This document shows positions 32,611 to 45,407 of a DNA stretch of 64,000 nucleotides, in pieces. Location: contig JALMQS010000103.1 in NCBI GenBank assembly GCA_024734495.1, forward strand, positions 1 through 64,000. Direction: 5' to 3'. Both the position numbers and the translations under genes were made by a program. Below the pieces are notes generated by a model that saw nothing but the letters and a program-made list of their open reading frames with translations, was not told the origin of the DNA and ran no database searches. The DNA is from Forficula auricularia. Its lineage: Eukaryota > Arthropoda > Insecta > Dermaptera > Forficulidae. Position 1 is the first letter of the stretch; the number at the start of each line of letters is the position of its first letter.

Positions 32611-33735
32611 TATGTACTTAAACAAGCAATTAAATTGGTCAATTACATTAAAACTAGACGTCGAAAAATTCGTATTTTCGAAAAATTATGCGAAGCACTG
32701 AATCACATTTTCTAATAATGGACTCTGAAGTCCGATGGTTATCAAAAGGACATGTAAATACTTTCGCGTATGTACCTGATGTAATGCTTATTTTTTTTCT
32801 CTTGAAGAATCAGAATTTTATGATTTTTTAAATGATAATATTTGGTGTGCTAAATTAGCTTTTCCAGAATATTTATTTCTCCAATGCATTAAATAAACGT
32901 ATGTAAGGATCAGAGGAAAATTTGCTCTTCTTCTAATACAATTTGTTCCCCTTTAAGGAAAAGCTAAATATATGGACAAGATATATAAAATAAAATAATT
33001 TAGAAATGTTTCTGTAAAAGCAAATTATAAGGAAATAATTAATTTAATAAGTTAAACATTAGAGCTGCTAAAAACAAAAATTCAACATTATTTTCCGTTA
33101 CTTGATACAAAAATTTATTTGTGGGTAAGAGATCCATTTGCGACAAAAAATTGTCCATCTTTGCAATTAAACCTACAAGAGGAAGAAGAGCTGGCCGAAA
33201 TCCGAAGCAATCAATCGCTGGAAATTGAGTTTAATAATAATAATAATATTGGTCAATTTTGGATAAGAATAAAAAAATGAATTAAGTGGATATCGATGAG
33301 GCAGTCCAAAAAAAGAAGAAGATAATTTACACTATCTTTTTATTCATAAAACCGACGTTTCGGAGGCTATTCCATCCTTCTTTAGGAGTTTGAAAAGTCA
33401 GTGAAGGAAATACATTGCGACATTCCCCTCTGTCTCCTCTTTCAGTGGCAGTAACAATAAAATATTGTATTTCATTCTCAGTAGGATTATAATGTAGTAA
33501 TAAAAGTAAAAAAATGATTTTCCGAACATTTCTGACAGAGCTATAAGAATTCTGTTACAATTCTCCATCTCTTTCTTATTTGTGCGAAGCAGGACTTTCA
33601 GCATTTAACGAAATTAAACAAAAGAAAAGAGAACAACTAAAATCAGTAGAAGAGAAATTAAGATTAAGCATGGCATCGAGAAGTCCCCGAATAAAAAAAC
33701 TTTTCTCTGTACATCAATCCCACCCATCTCATTAA
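32611..33735 (+). pseudogene. hAT transposase (ZBED/FAM200-like) pseudogene
   Basis: In broken frames: ELKYVLKQAIKLVNYIKTRR, FEKLCEALNH, DSEVRWLSKGHV (the conserved EVRWLSRG motif), WVRDPF, LQLNLQEEEELAEIRSN, then FWIRIKK. After the 226-bp insertion the reading resumes as DFPNISDRAIRILLQFS and, one frame over, SYLCEAGLSAFNEIKQKKR, EEKLRLSMASRSPRIKKLF and HPSH-stop at 33733-33735. The YLCEaGfSa...KxxxRxxL block is the hAT dimerisation C-terminus. Multiple stops and frameshifts make it non-functional. The N-terminal BED finger is absent. Confidence 0.87.
33281..33506 (-). mobile_element. 226-bp hammerhead element inside the hAT transposase
   Basis: Exact 11-base duplication TAAAAAAATGA on both sides (33270-33280 and 33507-33517). 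The unit is colinear with 16990-17223. The hammerhead core is damaged here: CTAAAGA (33379-33385) replaces CTGAAGA, stem II has a mismatch, and stem I is largely lost, while CCTCCGAAACGTCGGTTTT persists. Skipping the insertion joins the hAT frame. Confidence 0.85.
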
Positions 33736-34239
33736 AAATTTATATTTTTCTTTAAAAATTATAATTTTGTTATTTAATACATATACAGATTATTAAACTT
33801 ACTTAAAAGAAATAAAATGTGTATTATTGTTTGCTATTTCCAGATATAATATTACATTTATAAACTATAGGACTATACTATATGTTTTGATAGTAGTTAT
33901 GTTAGTAGTTTTGTTATGAGGGTTGTAAGGCCTCAAGGAAGCTGTTTTCTAACTTTAAGTATTAAAAAATGTGTTTCGATATTGGCTGGTTTGATCATCT
34001 AGTTAATTAATGCTATACATATATAATATCCTGTAAAAGAACAAAAATGGAGGTAAGACAAGGTTAGTTCTCTTCAAAAGTGTATGAAATAAAAAGGTAA
34101 AACAATTTAACGTTGATATAAAATTTATTCAGTAATCAACAAAGGGGAAGGTTTTGATATTGGGGAGTGTGGTGGAGATGGATCAGAGTGTTTTGGAAAG
34201 GTACAGGCCATTTGGAGCCTGGGTCCCGTTCCACGATGA

Positions 34240-34400
34240 CTTGCGTAAAATTGAATACGCCGTGTGTGGGCTGTAGGGGCTGCTCAAGATATTGAGCGCC
34301 AAATTGCCCTTACTGTATTTGTCCAGAAAGAAAAGGGTTGGTTTCTTGCCGCTTATTAGGGCAAAGGAGCGTATAGGTTTTGTTGGTCACCAAGCGAGCG
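34240..34400 (+). other. CXXC-like cysteine cluster, possible domain remnant
   Basis: One frame from about 34255 reads TPCVGCRGCSRY, a stop, then APNCPYCICPERKG and VSCRLLGQR. The C-x2-C-x2-C...C-x2-C-x-C spacing recalls a CXXC DNA-binding zinc finger, but the downstream KFGG block and the second half are not visible. Possibly a captured or separately inserted fragment within the hAT element. Confidence 0.25.
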
Positions 34401-35269
34401 AGTGCCAAAAAACATATTTTGCTAAGCACGGCTTAGCAATATTGAAGAAAAACCTTGAGTGGTTTCTGGACCTAGTAGTGAAGAACCTTTCAGGATAAAA
34501 GAGAAAAATAATTAAAGAAATGAACACGTATAGGATATAAATTTTAACTATCAGAGCATTCTTATCTTTCAGGCCCATACAACTAGCGAATAACACACAT
34601 AGATTAATTTTAAGAGATGTTTACCCTGTGGTAGTTGTATGAATAAGAACGAGTGGGAGCATTAGCCAGGGCCTCGAGACCAAAAAGGTGGTGGGGAGTG
34701 AAGTTTCAAATGCCGACAATAGGGGTCCGAGTGCGATGATGAAATTACTGATTTGACCAGTGAAAAATTGTGGCAATTTTGAACACTATATACAGTAATA
34801 TTTGTACTTGTCACTTTTAGTGTGTTGCGAAATTTTAGACTTACTAAAAGTGTGTCGCAGCTTCAAATAGTAACACTGCTCTATTGTCTCATATTGTGTA
34901 TCTTTCCAATTGGTTATTATATTTATTATTAAATAAGACTCATGAAAAATCAAAATTTAAATAAAACAATCAGCTACAAATATTAACACTGATCTATTCT
35001 CTCATATTGTGTATCTTTCCAATTGATTATTAAATTATTAAATAAGACTCATGAAAAATCAAAATTTAAATAAAACAATCAGAATAATTTTGACATCAGA
35101 ATGAGCTTTCTACAACTCTTCTTGAGTAAGCTTTAATTTTTACTAACATTATAAAATTGTTCACTATGAAAGAAAAGAGAAACTTTATATGTAAAGCGAT
35201 GAATCAGTGTAATTTTTTATTTCTCTCCGAATTTCAGACATTTCTGAATATGATAAGCAAAATAAATAA

Positions 35270-35350
35270 ATAAATAGCCAGGGGTCAATGTTTAGTGGAC
35301 TCTGAGCTTAACAGCGAGGCTGCTGCTGGTTTGATCCCAATCAGATATTA
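35270..35350 (+). repeat. Possible tRNA-like SINE head
   Basis: GTTTAGTGGACTCTGAGC then TGGTTTGATCCC (B-box-like, about 35325-35336). It is preceded by an AAATAAATAAATA tail-like run of another element. No target duplication found. Confidence 0.28.
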
Positions 35351-35937
35351 TATGGCCAAAAAATGAAATGATTCTTAAGATATGTAGAAAAAAAAACAAT
35401 CTGAATTATTTAAAATTAATTATTTGATTTAAATAGTCCCAGTATTTTATTTAAAAAACAAGTAATTATATTTGAAAATTTTCAAATGAACTCGATATCT
35501 CTGGCGAATCAAAATAAATATTAATTAAATGAATTTTATTTTATTTTTAAAGATGTTTCTCTGAAAGTTGATTGATTCATCCTTTGGGGCTTGATTTTAC
35601 TCTCCTTTTGGATCATCAATAATTGCTTTCGGGAATAGGTCAACCGTATTACCCAACGGACAGACAAACATTTACTTATCCACAGCCCGTTAGACGGATG
35701 TGGAGCGAGAATACCATTGAGACCAAATAAAAGAAAAAGGTTTCGAATTAAATAATTCATTATTTAACGAAAATATGTGATGAGGCCATATCATGACTTT
35801 ATCAACAGCCAATATATTGAAATTATAATTATTTATGATATTTTAAGTACCTGTGCTTGCTCCAAATCGGACGAAGAATTTAAATATTTAAACCCTCCTT
35901 TAATTTTTGGTCCGATTTCAACCAAATTATAATGAGC

Positions 35938-36645
35938 TCTTGTCGTGTTCTGATGTGGCCATCCACTTGAGTTTACCATACAACCTGGCCCCTAAAATTA
36001 TTTATAATCATGTAGGGGGTGGTTAGTTTTTGCATTTTTATACTTCTGATTATTATACAAAATTTGGTTGAGTTTGGTAAATGATCAAGCTTTTCATTTT
36101 TTGACCCCCCCCCCACCCTCCCCCCATTTTGGGCGGTTAGTTTTTGCATTTTGAGGCTTCTGGGGGTCCACTGGTTATGTATACAAAATTTAGTTGAGTT
36201 TGCTCAAACGGCCTAGATTTTTAATTTTTAACCCCCTTTCCACCCCTTAATTTTGGATCGATATCCACCAAAATCTAATCAGCTCTTAATTTCAATGGAC
36301 CAAAACGACATGTGGCATTTGGTTTCGATATTCACACGGGTTTTTGAGCTAGCTCGTCTACAATAATTTTGTAACGCACAGACTAACAACCAGACAACCA
36401 GACAACTAGACAGACTAACTAACTAACAGACATTTTGACAAAACAATTATTATCTCGAAAAATATAATTTTTTCGATGTTCACTTATTAGAGCTTTTTTG
36501 TAGATCAAAATACCATGGTTTCGCTCAATTTTTTTAATCAAAAAAGTTTCAGCCGTTTTTGAGATATTTCGAAAAAAAGAAGGAAAAAAACACTTTTTTC
36601 ATGCACGATTACAATACTTGACCATACCCTGTATGGTAAAGTAAA
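35938..36645 (+). repeat. Repeat X, copy 2
   Basis: Near full length: GTTCTGATGTGGCCATCCA, TTTACCATACA (about 35974-35984), C/G-run blocks, TTTTTGAGCTAGCTCGTC, an internal minisatellite of ACCAGACA and ACTAACTA units (about 36390-36425), then CACTTTTTTCATGCACG and TGTATGGTAAA at the end. No ORF. Confidence 0.85.
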
Positions 36646-36812
36646 AATTCAGAAAGTAAATTTACCATTTTGAAAACATGATTAACTAAGGACGAGGAAA
36701 TTACTAAATGTAGCCTCTTTATAAGTTAGCGGTTATCAACTTTTTTATAAACGAGTACCACCAAAACCAAATTCAAAAATATTTCAGAATGCCTATAATT
36801 TTTCCTTCCCCT

Positions 36813-37093
36813 TCTTCTTCTTCGAGTGCCATACCCGAAACGGGTGTCGGCTCCTCTCCACATATACCTGCGCTGAGTGTTTAGTTGTTTAAAACAGATA
36901 TATGGGACCTACTTTTTAACGCCGGTTCCGAACGACTAATTTGGAGAGGTAATTAGGAAAGTATACTCTTGGTAGGTTGCCATTACTTTCCAAGAGGAGG
37001 CGACTGAAAATATCTATCTGCCAAGACTCGGTCTCGAACCACGATCTTCGAGTCAGCGACCCAACACTCTAGCCACTGACCCACAGTCGCCTC
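36813..37093 (-). repeat. tRNA-derived SINE, family S3
   Basis: The minus strand begins GGCGACTGTGGGTCAGTGGC (A-box-like) with B box GTGGTTCGAGACC (complement near 37038-37050). The body includes TCGTTCGGAACCGGC, and the 3' tail is GGCACTCGAAGAAGAAGAAG. Target duplication TTCCTTCCCCT at 36802-36812 and 37094-37104. Confidence 0.83.
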
Positions 37094-37104
37094 TTCCTTC
37101 CCCT

Positions 37105-38495
37105 AAGCACCTATTATTATTATAAATTTCTAAAAACAAAAAATAAAAAAAACTTATCTCACGATGAATTTAATTGAATTGAAAAGTTATTCTAGCTTAG
37201 AGAATATCACCACAGTAGGTATTGTTGTTTTTTAAGAGGAAATCAATAAAAGTGTACTTTGCTTAATGCAAATACACCCTCGATTTACAATGTAAGTACG
37301 TTTCATGAAAAATACTGCAAATTGAAAAACCATGTTAAACGAGACAGCCAGCGTTCGATAATGTACTAAAATAATGAAAATTATTTTAAAAAATTCAAAA
37401 AGGTAAAATCGGGTTTGGGGAAATAACAAATGTGTTCAATGTATACTTAAAACTATCAAAATAAAATGTATGAGATATGTAGCAGTTAAAGCTTGCATTT
37501 TTATGATTAAATATACTTTAAGGGTTGAAATTTTGTTTAAATGACACATGATTAATTATATAATCACTTATTGAACAAAAAGAATACAAACAACAAATAA
37601 GACCATATAACTACGATGTTTTGATAACAGTCTGAGCAAATATCCATATCTATATCACCTGATATCTTCCTTATGCCACTGGTTAAAAACCACTATTCTA
37701 ATTAATATCTATTCAGATAATTTCTTGGTTATCAATCCAAACCCGAACATAGGAAATTGTCCATCGAATTTTTTTTTTTTATTATATGTTTCAATAAACA
37801 GATAGATAATATCTGTCATTGATTTTATTAATACCCTAAATTTACTTATTTATTTATTATGATTAGGGTGTTAGAATAACGGACGACAGCAGAGAAGAAA
37901 ATATTTGTCATGATCTAGATTGATATTATTTATTATTAATTTTCTTCAGCGGGTTTTATTATTCACAATCGCCTATATCTCGTCCTTGGATAATTATTTT
38001 TAAGACCCAAACTTTAGAACAACACAAAAGACATGGAAACCCTTGTACTCTCTTGTACTAAGCAAACAAGGTTTAGAGCCTCTAATTAGAATTACGTAAA
38101 CCGATATTTCTTCCCTATTACTGGTTCCAGTATTGAGATTATTTGGTTTGCAGAGAGGAGCAGAGTTAATGATTTATAAGGATAGGTTGGCTTCTGCATA
38201 ATTAAAATAAACATATATCTATAAATAAGGGGTTATATATATAATAGCCAAGTTGAGGTAAGTGCGAGCCTATTTTTCAATAGGCATTTTCGGAAGAAGC
38301 TGTATCCCTTATTATCAATTATTTGCATGCAAAATTTAAAATGTAAAAACTTTAACCTTTGTTCTTGTTGGATCTAGAAATAAAAACATGAAATAATAAA
38401 TACAATAACGATAGTAAAATATTTTGTTAGGGGTTTACAGGGCGGGCATTTCCCGGCAAACTTGGGTAAGTGCGAGTTTGTCTCAGTTCCCCATT
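37105..38495. other. AT-rich intergenic, nothing recognised
   Basis: No ORF, repeat or RNA motif is supported in this stretch. Confidence 0.4.
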
Positions 38496-38499
38496 ATAC

Positions 38500-38747
38500 G
38501 AGCCGTTTATTTTGAAAGTGGCCTAATTCCAATTTTGAAAAAAATGAGTTAATGACAGATTTAGTTAGACATAGATGTCTTCTTTTCAAATTTATAATAT
38601 TATAGCCAAAGGAGTACAATATCATCATGAATTCAACAAAATAAATACATCAAAATATATATAAATATATGTATTTATAAAAATATAAATTTAAATATCT
38701 CAAAATAACAAATAATGGACTTAGGCCACTTTCAAAATAAATGGCTC
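38500..38747. mobile_element. MITE, copy 2
   Basis: Same GAGCCGTTTATTTTGAAAG ends as 18251-18497, interior in the opposite orientation, flanked by ATAC on both sides (38496-38499 and 38748-38751). Two independent four-base duplications support a 4-bp target site. Confidence 0.85.
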
Positions 38748-39571
38748 ATACCTACTATTTTGTTTTTACGAGTGGTGTAAATTCGTACCATCCTGGAAAA
38801 TATTCTCTACAAAATTTTAAATTTCAAGCACAAATAGGCTTATTAACATGATAAAGTACAGTAGCTGGCCATTTGCTTTTGTTTGGCCAACCAAGGAAAT
38901 TAAAAAATATAAACTTATTTCTTTATTTTTATTGTATTCAAAGTATCAGGCATACATAAAACATTAGTTCGTGGATTCAGAGTAAGTATGAGAGAACCGG
39001 TAGCCGTTTTTAATTCCAGAGGAAGTTCAATTTTGGTCCTGAATACACATTGGATCTAGGGAAATATGTCTTGTTATACTAGTAAGTTGGCCACTTCATA
39101 AACGAATCTTTTTATGTACCCACTATTGACAAATTAGCTTCGGGTTGCTAGATAAAGATATTTTAAAGTTTTTAAGCTACAACATTTGGGGGGTTCAGAA
39201 GTCAATCAGTGTAAGTGAGCTTTTTCTTGAAAATATCTTGATCTTGATTTTCATTACTATTAAAACCTTTAGCTGACGAACTGGGTAAGTCAGCACTTTC
39301 GTTGATAAGTCCACAGATTGCGCACTTATAGGGACAACAGAATTATCCCTAGTAGCACAATGTTTCAAACTATATAGTAACTATATAGCGCCTATATATA
39401 TTTCGAGGGATATTAGGGATACATATATTCCTTTTATAAAAAACCCAATTATCTCTTTGTTTGTATTTATTGACTTACACTGTTTGGCTTCTGAATCCTC
39501 CCTTTATTAAGAAAGCCAAAAATCTAAACTGAATTTGCAATGGAGATTTAAATATTATGGATTATAATAGT

Positions 39572-39712
39572 TTGGAGTTGATGGTTTTTCACAGTGAGGA
39601 AAATAAAATAATTTGAGTTAAACCATTTAAATTTTTAAATTCTCAATATAAATCAAAATTAAATGGTTTAACTGAAATTATTTTATTTTTCCTCACTGTG
39701 AAACTCCATCAA
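39572..39712. repeat. Foldback element without hammerhead core
   Basis: TTTCACAGTGAGGAAAATAA answers its complement at 39692-39712, and GTTAAACCATTT answers AAATGGTTTAAC inside. It shares its tips with the 2.8-kb and 45.25-kb foldbacks. The central CTGANGA/GAAA region is absent. Confidence 0.65.
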
Positions 39713-40053
39713 CTCTGACCTATTATAATTTTAAAATGTTTCACTATAAACCCCCATCGCGTTCCATAAGTTTTAAATATTTTGGCATCAGAATGAAGTA
39801 CTTCCGGCCAGTTTTGAATTATCATGAGATTCTTGAGTATTAAAAAATTGAGAGAAAAATTTTTTGTTAAAATATTTTTTTCTCAATTTGCTTTTTTTAA
39901 TCCACTTTACCTGAAACCAAAAATGAACCTATTAATATTTGTGTAATAAATTCAGCTCCCTCCAGAGTGAATTAGAATTGAGAACCCGGTGTAATCTAAG
40001 ATACTGCTATTTTCCAAAAATTTATAGTTTTCATTTTCATTGGCAATCTAAAG

Positions 40054-40911
40054 CAGGGCTGGCCAACCCGCGCCTCGCGGGCACCATGCGGCCCTCTACG
40101 TCCTTACGAGCGGACCGCAATTGTGTTTTTCAGAATGTATTTTGAATCCCATTAAATTAATTAAAAGAAATAGCGTTCCCTATAAATGCACAAAGAATAA
40201 TATAAATAATAATAATAATAATAAACTACAACAAGATAAATCTATTTAAAAATGATATGCAAAAATCATAGTGAAAGAAATAGTCATTGATATTAGTTAT
40301 TTGTTTGTTATTTTAAAATAAGACTCGAAATATTGTTTGGTGTATGTGACTTGACTAATAATTTTGATAGTTAAATCTATTCACCTTATGGAAATGGCTC
40401 ACTATGTGAAATTGATAGTGACCAAAAGGGGGGGGGGGGGGAGTAAGATTAGAAAGATAGAGCTTCGTCTGTGGGTTATAGGTTATGCATTTGAATCAGA
40501 CGCTCTGAATTTCGGGTTGCATCATTAGGAGTTAAATATTAAAACCTGTTTTGAATATCACTAAAATAAAAAATAAATAAATAATAATATTAAAACTAGT
40601 TAAAACTATTTTTAATTATGGTTATTAACATATAAATACGTACATTTTGTTGTTGGGTCATTCAATGCATGTTTTCTTTTCGTATCTGGTCGTAGTATTG
40701 TTTTTTTTTCACATTTACACGGATTGAACACTTTCAGTGTACCTTTGCATTCACTTACAATAAAAATGACTAAATACGAAATCCGTTGTAAAGCCAGATC
40801 TCGAAAAAAATATTTTAGAAAAATTAAAATTTTTCTTATTTGTGTCCGGCCCTTGGAAATTTTTAGGTCGTCAATGCCACCCGTGGTGCGATTTAAGTTG
40901 GCCAGGCCTGT
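40054..40911. mobile_element. Non-autonomous hAT-like element
   Basis: Ends CAGGGCTGGCCAAC and (reverse complement) CAGGCCTGGCCAAC. AATCTAAAG directly precedes it (40045-40053) and follows it after one extra T (40912-40920). Interior AT-rich, with an (ATA)n run at 40201 and a G-run at 40430. No transposase domain recognised. Confidence 0.75.
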
Positions 40912-40920
40912 AATCTAAAG

Positions 40921-42360
40921 CATAAAAGAAATTCAAAGAGGGCAATATTTGCTATTAGTTAAGTTATTTGTTTATTTAACGGAAAAAAGCTGTTACCTCT
41001 TCGCGAGTCCGAACCCTAGTGCCAAAAATAGTATACTAGTATTTCTGAGAAGGCGATAAACCTTTCCTGACATATAAACACACTCATCTAACAAAATCTT
41101 AAATAATCTACAGTAAATAGGGCAATATTTTTGATTTTCTCTTATAAGATCAAGAACTCTGCTAATTTTTGAAATATATATAAACATTTTAATTTGATAA
41201 TATAGTATGAAGGAAACATTAGTTAATTTTATTCTTTTTCTTCTATTTTTTCATCGAACAGATTGAATTTTTCAACCCCATATCTGTCTTTTATAACTAT
41301 GTCTTATACATCTACTTTCCATTTGAATTTAACTATCTATTGGACTTCAATAAAATCTTTTTTCAAATACATATTTTTAGATATTTATGAAAGTAATAAA
41401 TGTTTTATTTAAATAGCTTCTAAAATTTAACTTGTTTTTTAGAATGTTTAAATTTTAATGAAAAAATAAAATTTTTATGATGGATCCACTGCCTGGATTA
41501 TTTTTCTACTTCTAACCTAAGAACAAATATACAGAAGTGAAGCCCTTTCGCTCTTGATAATAAATATTTTATTAGAAGCTAAGTTTGAAATACGTGCCCT
41601 TTCAAATATGTTAGATCTTTTAAAAGATTTACTGAACATTGTTCTTTCTTTTTTGCGTACTTATACGAGATGAGAGTCAAACAAATCTATTATTATAGTT
41701 TAAATGTTCAGAATAAATATTCAATTTCCTGGTCAGATGGTACCAAAATAATATAATCAAAATATTTTCTATTGGGGAAAATCAAATTTGCTAGTCAATG
41801 GGAATTAAAAGTAGTGACCTTATCAGTTCTTATGGAAAAATAGAAATTATGTCTTTGATACTTTCTGCCATTAGATGTAGGGATGGGTGAATTCACTACA
41901 GTGGCGACGCCACTTTTTGTTTTCGTTTGACGAAACTCGGCAGAAAAATCCGAACGGTGGGGAGCAAAAATGTACATTATTTCGGGTAATACAGATTTAT
42001 TATTTTTTTAGTAGTTTATGTATAATGTATAATTATTATTATTATATAAGATCTATAATATTGAAAGCGATGGTTTAACTTTTTTTAATTTTTTTCAGGA
42101 ACTAATAATCTAGGACGAATTCACTCCCCCTGCAATGAAAAAATAACTGTAACGGACTTTATCCTTAACCATTTGAAATATTATTATCTTTATTTTTTTT
42201 ATTATTATTCAAATAAAGACCAGATTGATCTTTTTGTAAAGTTAGTTCCCTTAGCCCTTACTTTGGAGTAAAGTACTTAAAAATATAATTTTACTAAAAA
42301 CTTTATATAACCTTTTTAGTGGTCCTCAGGGTACTTAAATAGAATATTAAATATCACCAG
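40921..42360. other. AT-rich intergenic, nothing recognised
   Basis: Short frames overlap on both strands near 41.8-42.0 kb without any motif. Confidence 0.4.
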
Positions 42361-42363
42361 AGC

Positions 42364-42826
42364 CAGAGGTTCCCAAACTATATTTTTATCGAATCTAATA
42401 CAAAAGTATTTAGAGAGACCAAATACAGAATTTGTTTTGATTTAAACAAAAAAAAAAATTGATTTTGCCTCCCTCGAAAACACCTGAAATATATACAAAG
42501 GGTCCCCCTGTGTTCTGAATTTTTGATTTTAATAGAAAAATAAACCATTAATTCTCAAGAAATTTTTATCGATTCTAATACAAGAGTATTTAGAGAGACC
42601 AAATACGGTATGTGTTTTGTTATATGTACTTTTAACAATGTTACTACTCTAAATAGAGAGGGAGAGAGAGAGAGAGAGAAATGTAAATATCGCCACCAAT
42701 TGTGTAGACCAAATTTTGACAACTACTCAAATCTTTTGTAAGAGGAGGCCCCCTGTATAATAGGGCGCCATGGAACAATTTTAATTAAAAAAAGGCGCCG
42801 GGAGTCGGAAAAGTTTGGGAACCCCT
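42364..42826. repeat. hAT-like non-autonomous repeat, copy 1
   Basis: Inverted ends CAGAGGTTCCCAAACT and AGTTTGGGAACCCCTG. Internal tandem of ATCGAWTCTAATACAAGAG and TATTTAGAGAGACCAAATAC (two units, about 42385 and 42566). Contains a (GA)n run at 42660. The same sequence lies reversed at 48.06-48.47 kb. No clear 8-bp duplication. Confidence 0.6.
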
Positions 42827-42829
42827 GAT

Positions 42830-43885
42830 TTAAACCATTTTCAAGATATTTACAAAAAATTAAAAATGTACTGGAATAAAATACTATTGTTTGAGAGCCG
42901 ATATACCAAAAAGTAATCAGTGCTTCTTTTTGTTAAAGTAATGGTCGGTTTTTAATTTCGTTTCAATCGGTTGGACAGATGGAAAAAGCAGAAAAAATGG
43001 ACGGCAGAAAAAAATAACATCATCGCCACTCACTATATGAGAAACCACACTTTTTGGCTTCTGGCGACACCCCATGTAATTTTTGGAAAACCGTCATGTC
43101 CTAAAATTCAACCTGATTGAATACTACAATTTGTGACTTTTATTGAGACAATGGGTTCTCTAGTTTTTACTTGTGGACCCTTTGAAGTCGCGTTTAATTT
43201 TTGCTTTTATGATTAAAGTAAAAAAATCAAGAAGTTAAAAAAAAAAAATAATAATAAAATACCAGATGATTTATATCTAACCTGTAATAAAGTTAACTTA
43301 AGATATTTTTTAAATATTGCCTTATTATAAATTGTTGTTTGAACATAACTTTTAATTAGTTTTATCCAAAAATCAATGACTGAGAGACACTAAATCGCTT
43401 AGATTCAAAATTGACCAGGTCATTCGATACTTTAAATACTCAGAGATAAAATAAAATAAAGTAAAAAAAAAAAATGAACCAATACGCTGTCGGGATTGAG
43501 CATTGTAGAGAATATTTTTGTTCCCAATAATGAACTGGATTAGAGGGCAAAAACATTGGTCATTTATATAAATTAGAGTAGAGAAAATGACTGAACCCTT
43601 TGATGTTAATTTCACGTTTTGATATAAATAAAGGCTGCCTTTTTTAACGAAATAATTGTCATTGTTTAATAAAAATCTTTATGTTACCTTCACGCAAATG
43701 AAATGTTAGTATTTTGCAAATAAATTTATTTCAGAAATTGGTTTAATTAATTTATATGCAGATTTAACCTGAATTCATTAATAACAGCGTAAATAAAAAT
43801 CGTCATATATAGACCTTATATTCCAACACAATTTTAGGCAGACTAAACTTTTTCCTAAGGTAGGTCGTTATAAAGCGCTCTACAA
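42830..43885. other. AT-rich intergenic, nothing recognised
   Basis: No supported feature. An 80-codon minus-strand frame at 43373-43615 has no motif. Confidence 0.4.
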
Positions 43886-43889
43886 AAAA

Positions 43890-44555
43890 ATAATTTTTAA
43901 GAAAAAAATAAAACCGGCTTCAAAAAAATTAAATGCAACAAATAAAATACACTAAAAGGTATAAAATAATTATTAACTTATTTAGTTACAACTAAACTAC
44001 GAAATATTAAGATGAAATTACTTTTTGTACTCGGTGCCAATGCGATTCATAAAAGGTAGGTATATGTTTGGCACCGACTTAAAAAAGTAATTTCATGTTA
44101 ATATTTCGTCGTTTAGTTGTAACTAAATAAGATAATAATTATTTTATACGTTTTAGTGTATTTTATTTGTTGCATTTAATTTTTTGAAGTCGGTTTTATT
44201 TTTTTCTTAAAAATTATTTTTATTTTTCTCTTTTTAGTGATGTTATTAATAGTGATCATATCATCCGAACTTGACCAAATCAATAAGACACCATCCCTAA
44301 TATACTTCCTTTCGAATAAAAAAAGAATCATCGAAATCGGTTCATAAACAAAGAAGTTAGGCATGAGCAAACCTAACAAAAAAGGTCTAATACCTATGAA
44401 CAAAATGGGACCAATCGGAAGGTAGACCGAACCCAATGCAATTTTTTTTTTTCAAAATCGGTTCACAATTGGCGGAGATATGACGTAACAACATAGGCAC
44501 AAAAAAAAATTCAGTCGAATAGAGAACCTCCTCCTTTTTTTGAAGTCGGTTAAAA
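43890..44555. repeat. GAAGTCGGTT foldback family, copy 1
   Basis: 43890-44040 and 44070-44225 are inverted arms (AAAACCGGCTTCAAAAAAAT, TTAGTTACAACTAAAC, GTCGGTGCCAA with complements). A single-stranded tail 44226-44555 follows with ATCATCCGAACTTGACC, TTGGCGGAGATATGA and TTTGAAGTCGGTTAAAAA. The tail ends with the same motif that begins the arms. Other copies: 53190-53945 and 62885-63330. The 86- and 73-codon frames here are by-products. Confidence 0.8.
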
Positions 44556-45251
44556 AACGATATAAAGGAAATTTTCAAAATTGTTGAATCGAAAAATTTA
44601 CGATTCACTATTGACTCTAATGTGAAAATTCTTACACGACTCTGGGTCGATTTAACGTAAGCTTCAAACCTTTAACGCCCATGTAAAATATTTAACGCAA
44701 ACGTCGTTGGTTCAGAATATTCTGCTCTTCCCCTTTAAGAGCATAGCCAGTCCTATACATGTTGATTTCTCCCTGATGTGCCTTAAGTAAATTGTTTCTC
44801 GACCCAAATAATAGATGGACAGAAGTCTGAGTGTTTAGCGTCCCTGCTGCTTAATGAGCAGTAGGGCCCAAGTTTAAGACATAGGCAAGTGAAAGAAAAA
44901 TACGTCCCTATTCGATATTCACTCTTTTTGCATTTGTAACAGAAATGTGTTTCGTGTTGAGGTCACCTTTTTAGAGTATTTATAGTACTCTGATAATTAT
45001 TTTTTTCAAAATTTCTCAAAAACATCTTAAATAATATAGATAAAAAATGTATGTGAACTACAAGACCTACAAAAAAAAGTTTGACCATAAGAACCTTTTT
45101 AGTAGATCTAGTAGTTTTATTTTTATTAAATTCACTTTAAAACCGTTTGTGATAAATTTTGAAAAACTAAAATGTTTTCTAAAACGAAGGCTAAATTAAA
45201 ATTTTACTTAGGGAAAGTGATGTGGGCTTTAGGTGAAACATGATATTAATT

Positions 45252-45407
45252 AATAAAGTAAAGGGAGTGTCGTTTCACAATCTCAAAGAGTTTTTAATCT
45301 GTAAACTCCTGAAGATGGGCTAATAACCCGAAAGATGTTGAGTCTGTATAAACCTCTTTGAGTTTTATTTCATTCATTGTGAAACTACACTCCCTTTACT
45401 TTATTGC
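45252..45407. repeat. Foldback element with intact hammerhead motif
   Basis: Arms AAAGTAAAGGGAGTG and CACTCCCTTTACTTT enclose TTTCACAATCTCAAAGAG and its imperfect answer CTCTTTGAGTTTTATTTC. Related to the 2.8-kb foldback. The left arm lacks the core and the right arm carries it. Confidence 0.75.
45300..45348 (+). ncRNA. Hammerhead-like ribozyme motif (type I)
   Basis: CTGAAGA (45309-45315), extra T, stem II GGG-CTAATAA-CCC, GAAA (45330-45333), A-GATG-T stem III, H17 = T at 45339. Stem I pairs TGTAAACTC (45300-45308) with GAGTCTGTA (45340-45348), with one mismatch and two wobbles. Compared with the 2.9-kb copy there are compensating changes: stem II GGA/TCC becomes GGG/CCC, and stem I C-A becomes C-G. 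This supports a conserved fold. Confidence 0.66.

Larger units (their letters stand above)
32387..34878 (+). mobile_element. hAT transposon, decayed
   Basis: Ends are CAGTGTTTCTCAAACT and (reverse complement) CAGTGTTACTATTTGAAG, both leading into GCGACACAC. The flanking 8-mers ATCTATTG (32379-32386) and CTCTATTG (34879-34886) differ at one base. It holds a transposase pseudogene, a hammerhead element insertion at 33281-33506, and an unexplained 3' part (33736-34878) with a CXXC-like cysteine cluster near 34262. Confidence 0.85.

Noticed and set aside
34292..34596. Overlapping 68-69 codon frames on both strands in the hAT 3' region
   Set aside because: No motif in either frame; only the weak cysteine cluster in a third frame is worth noting.
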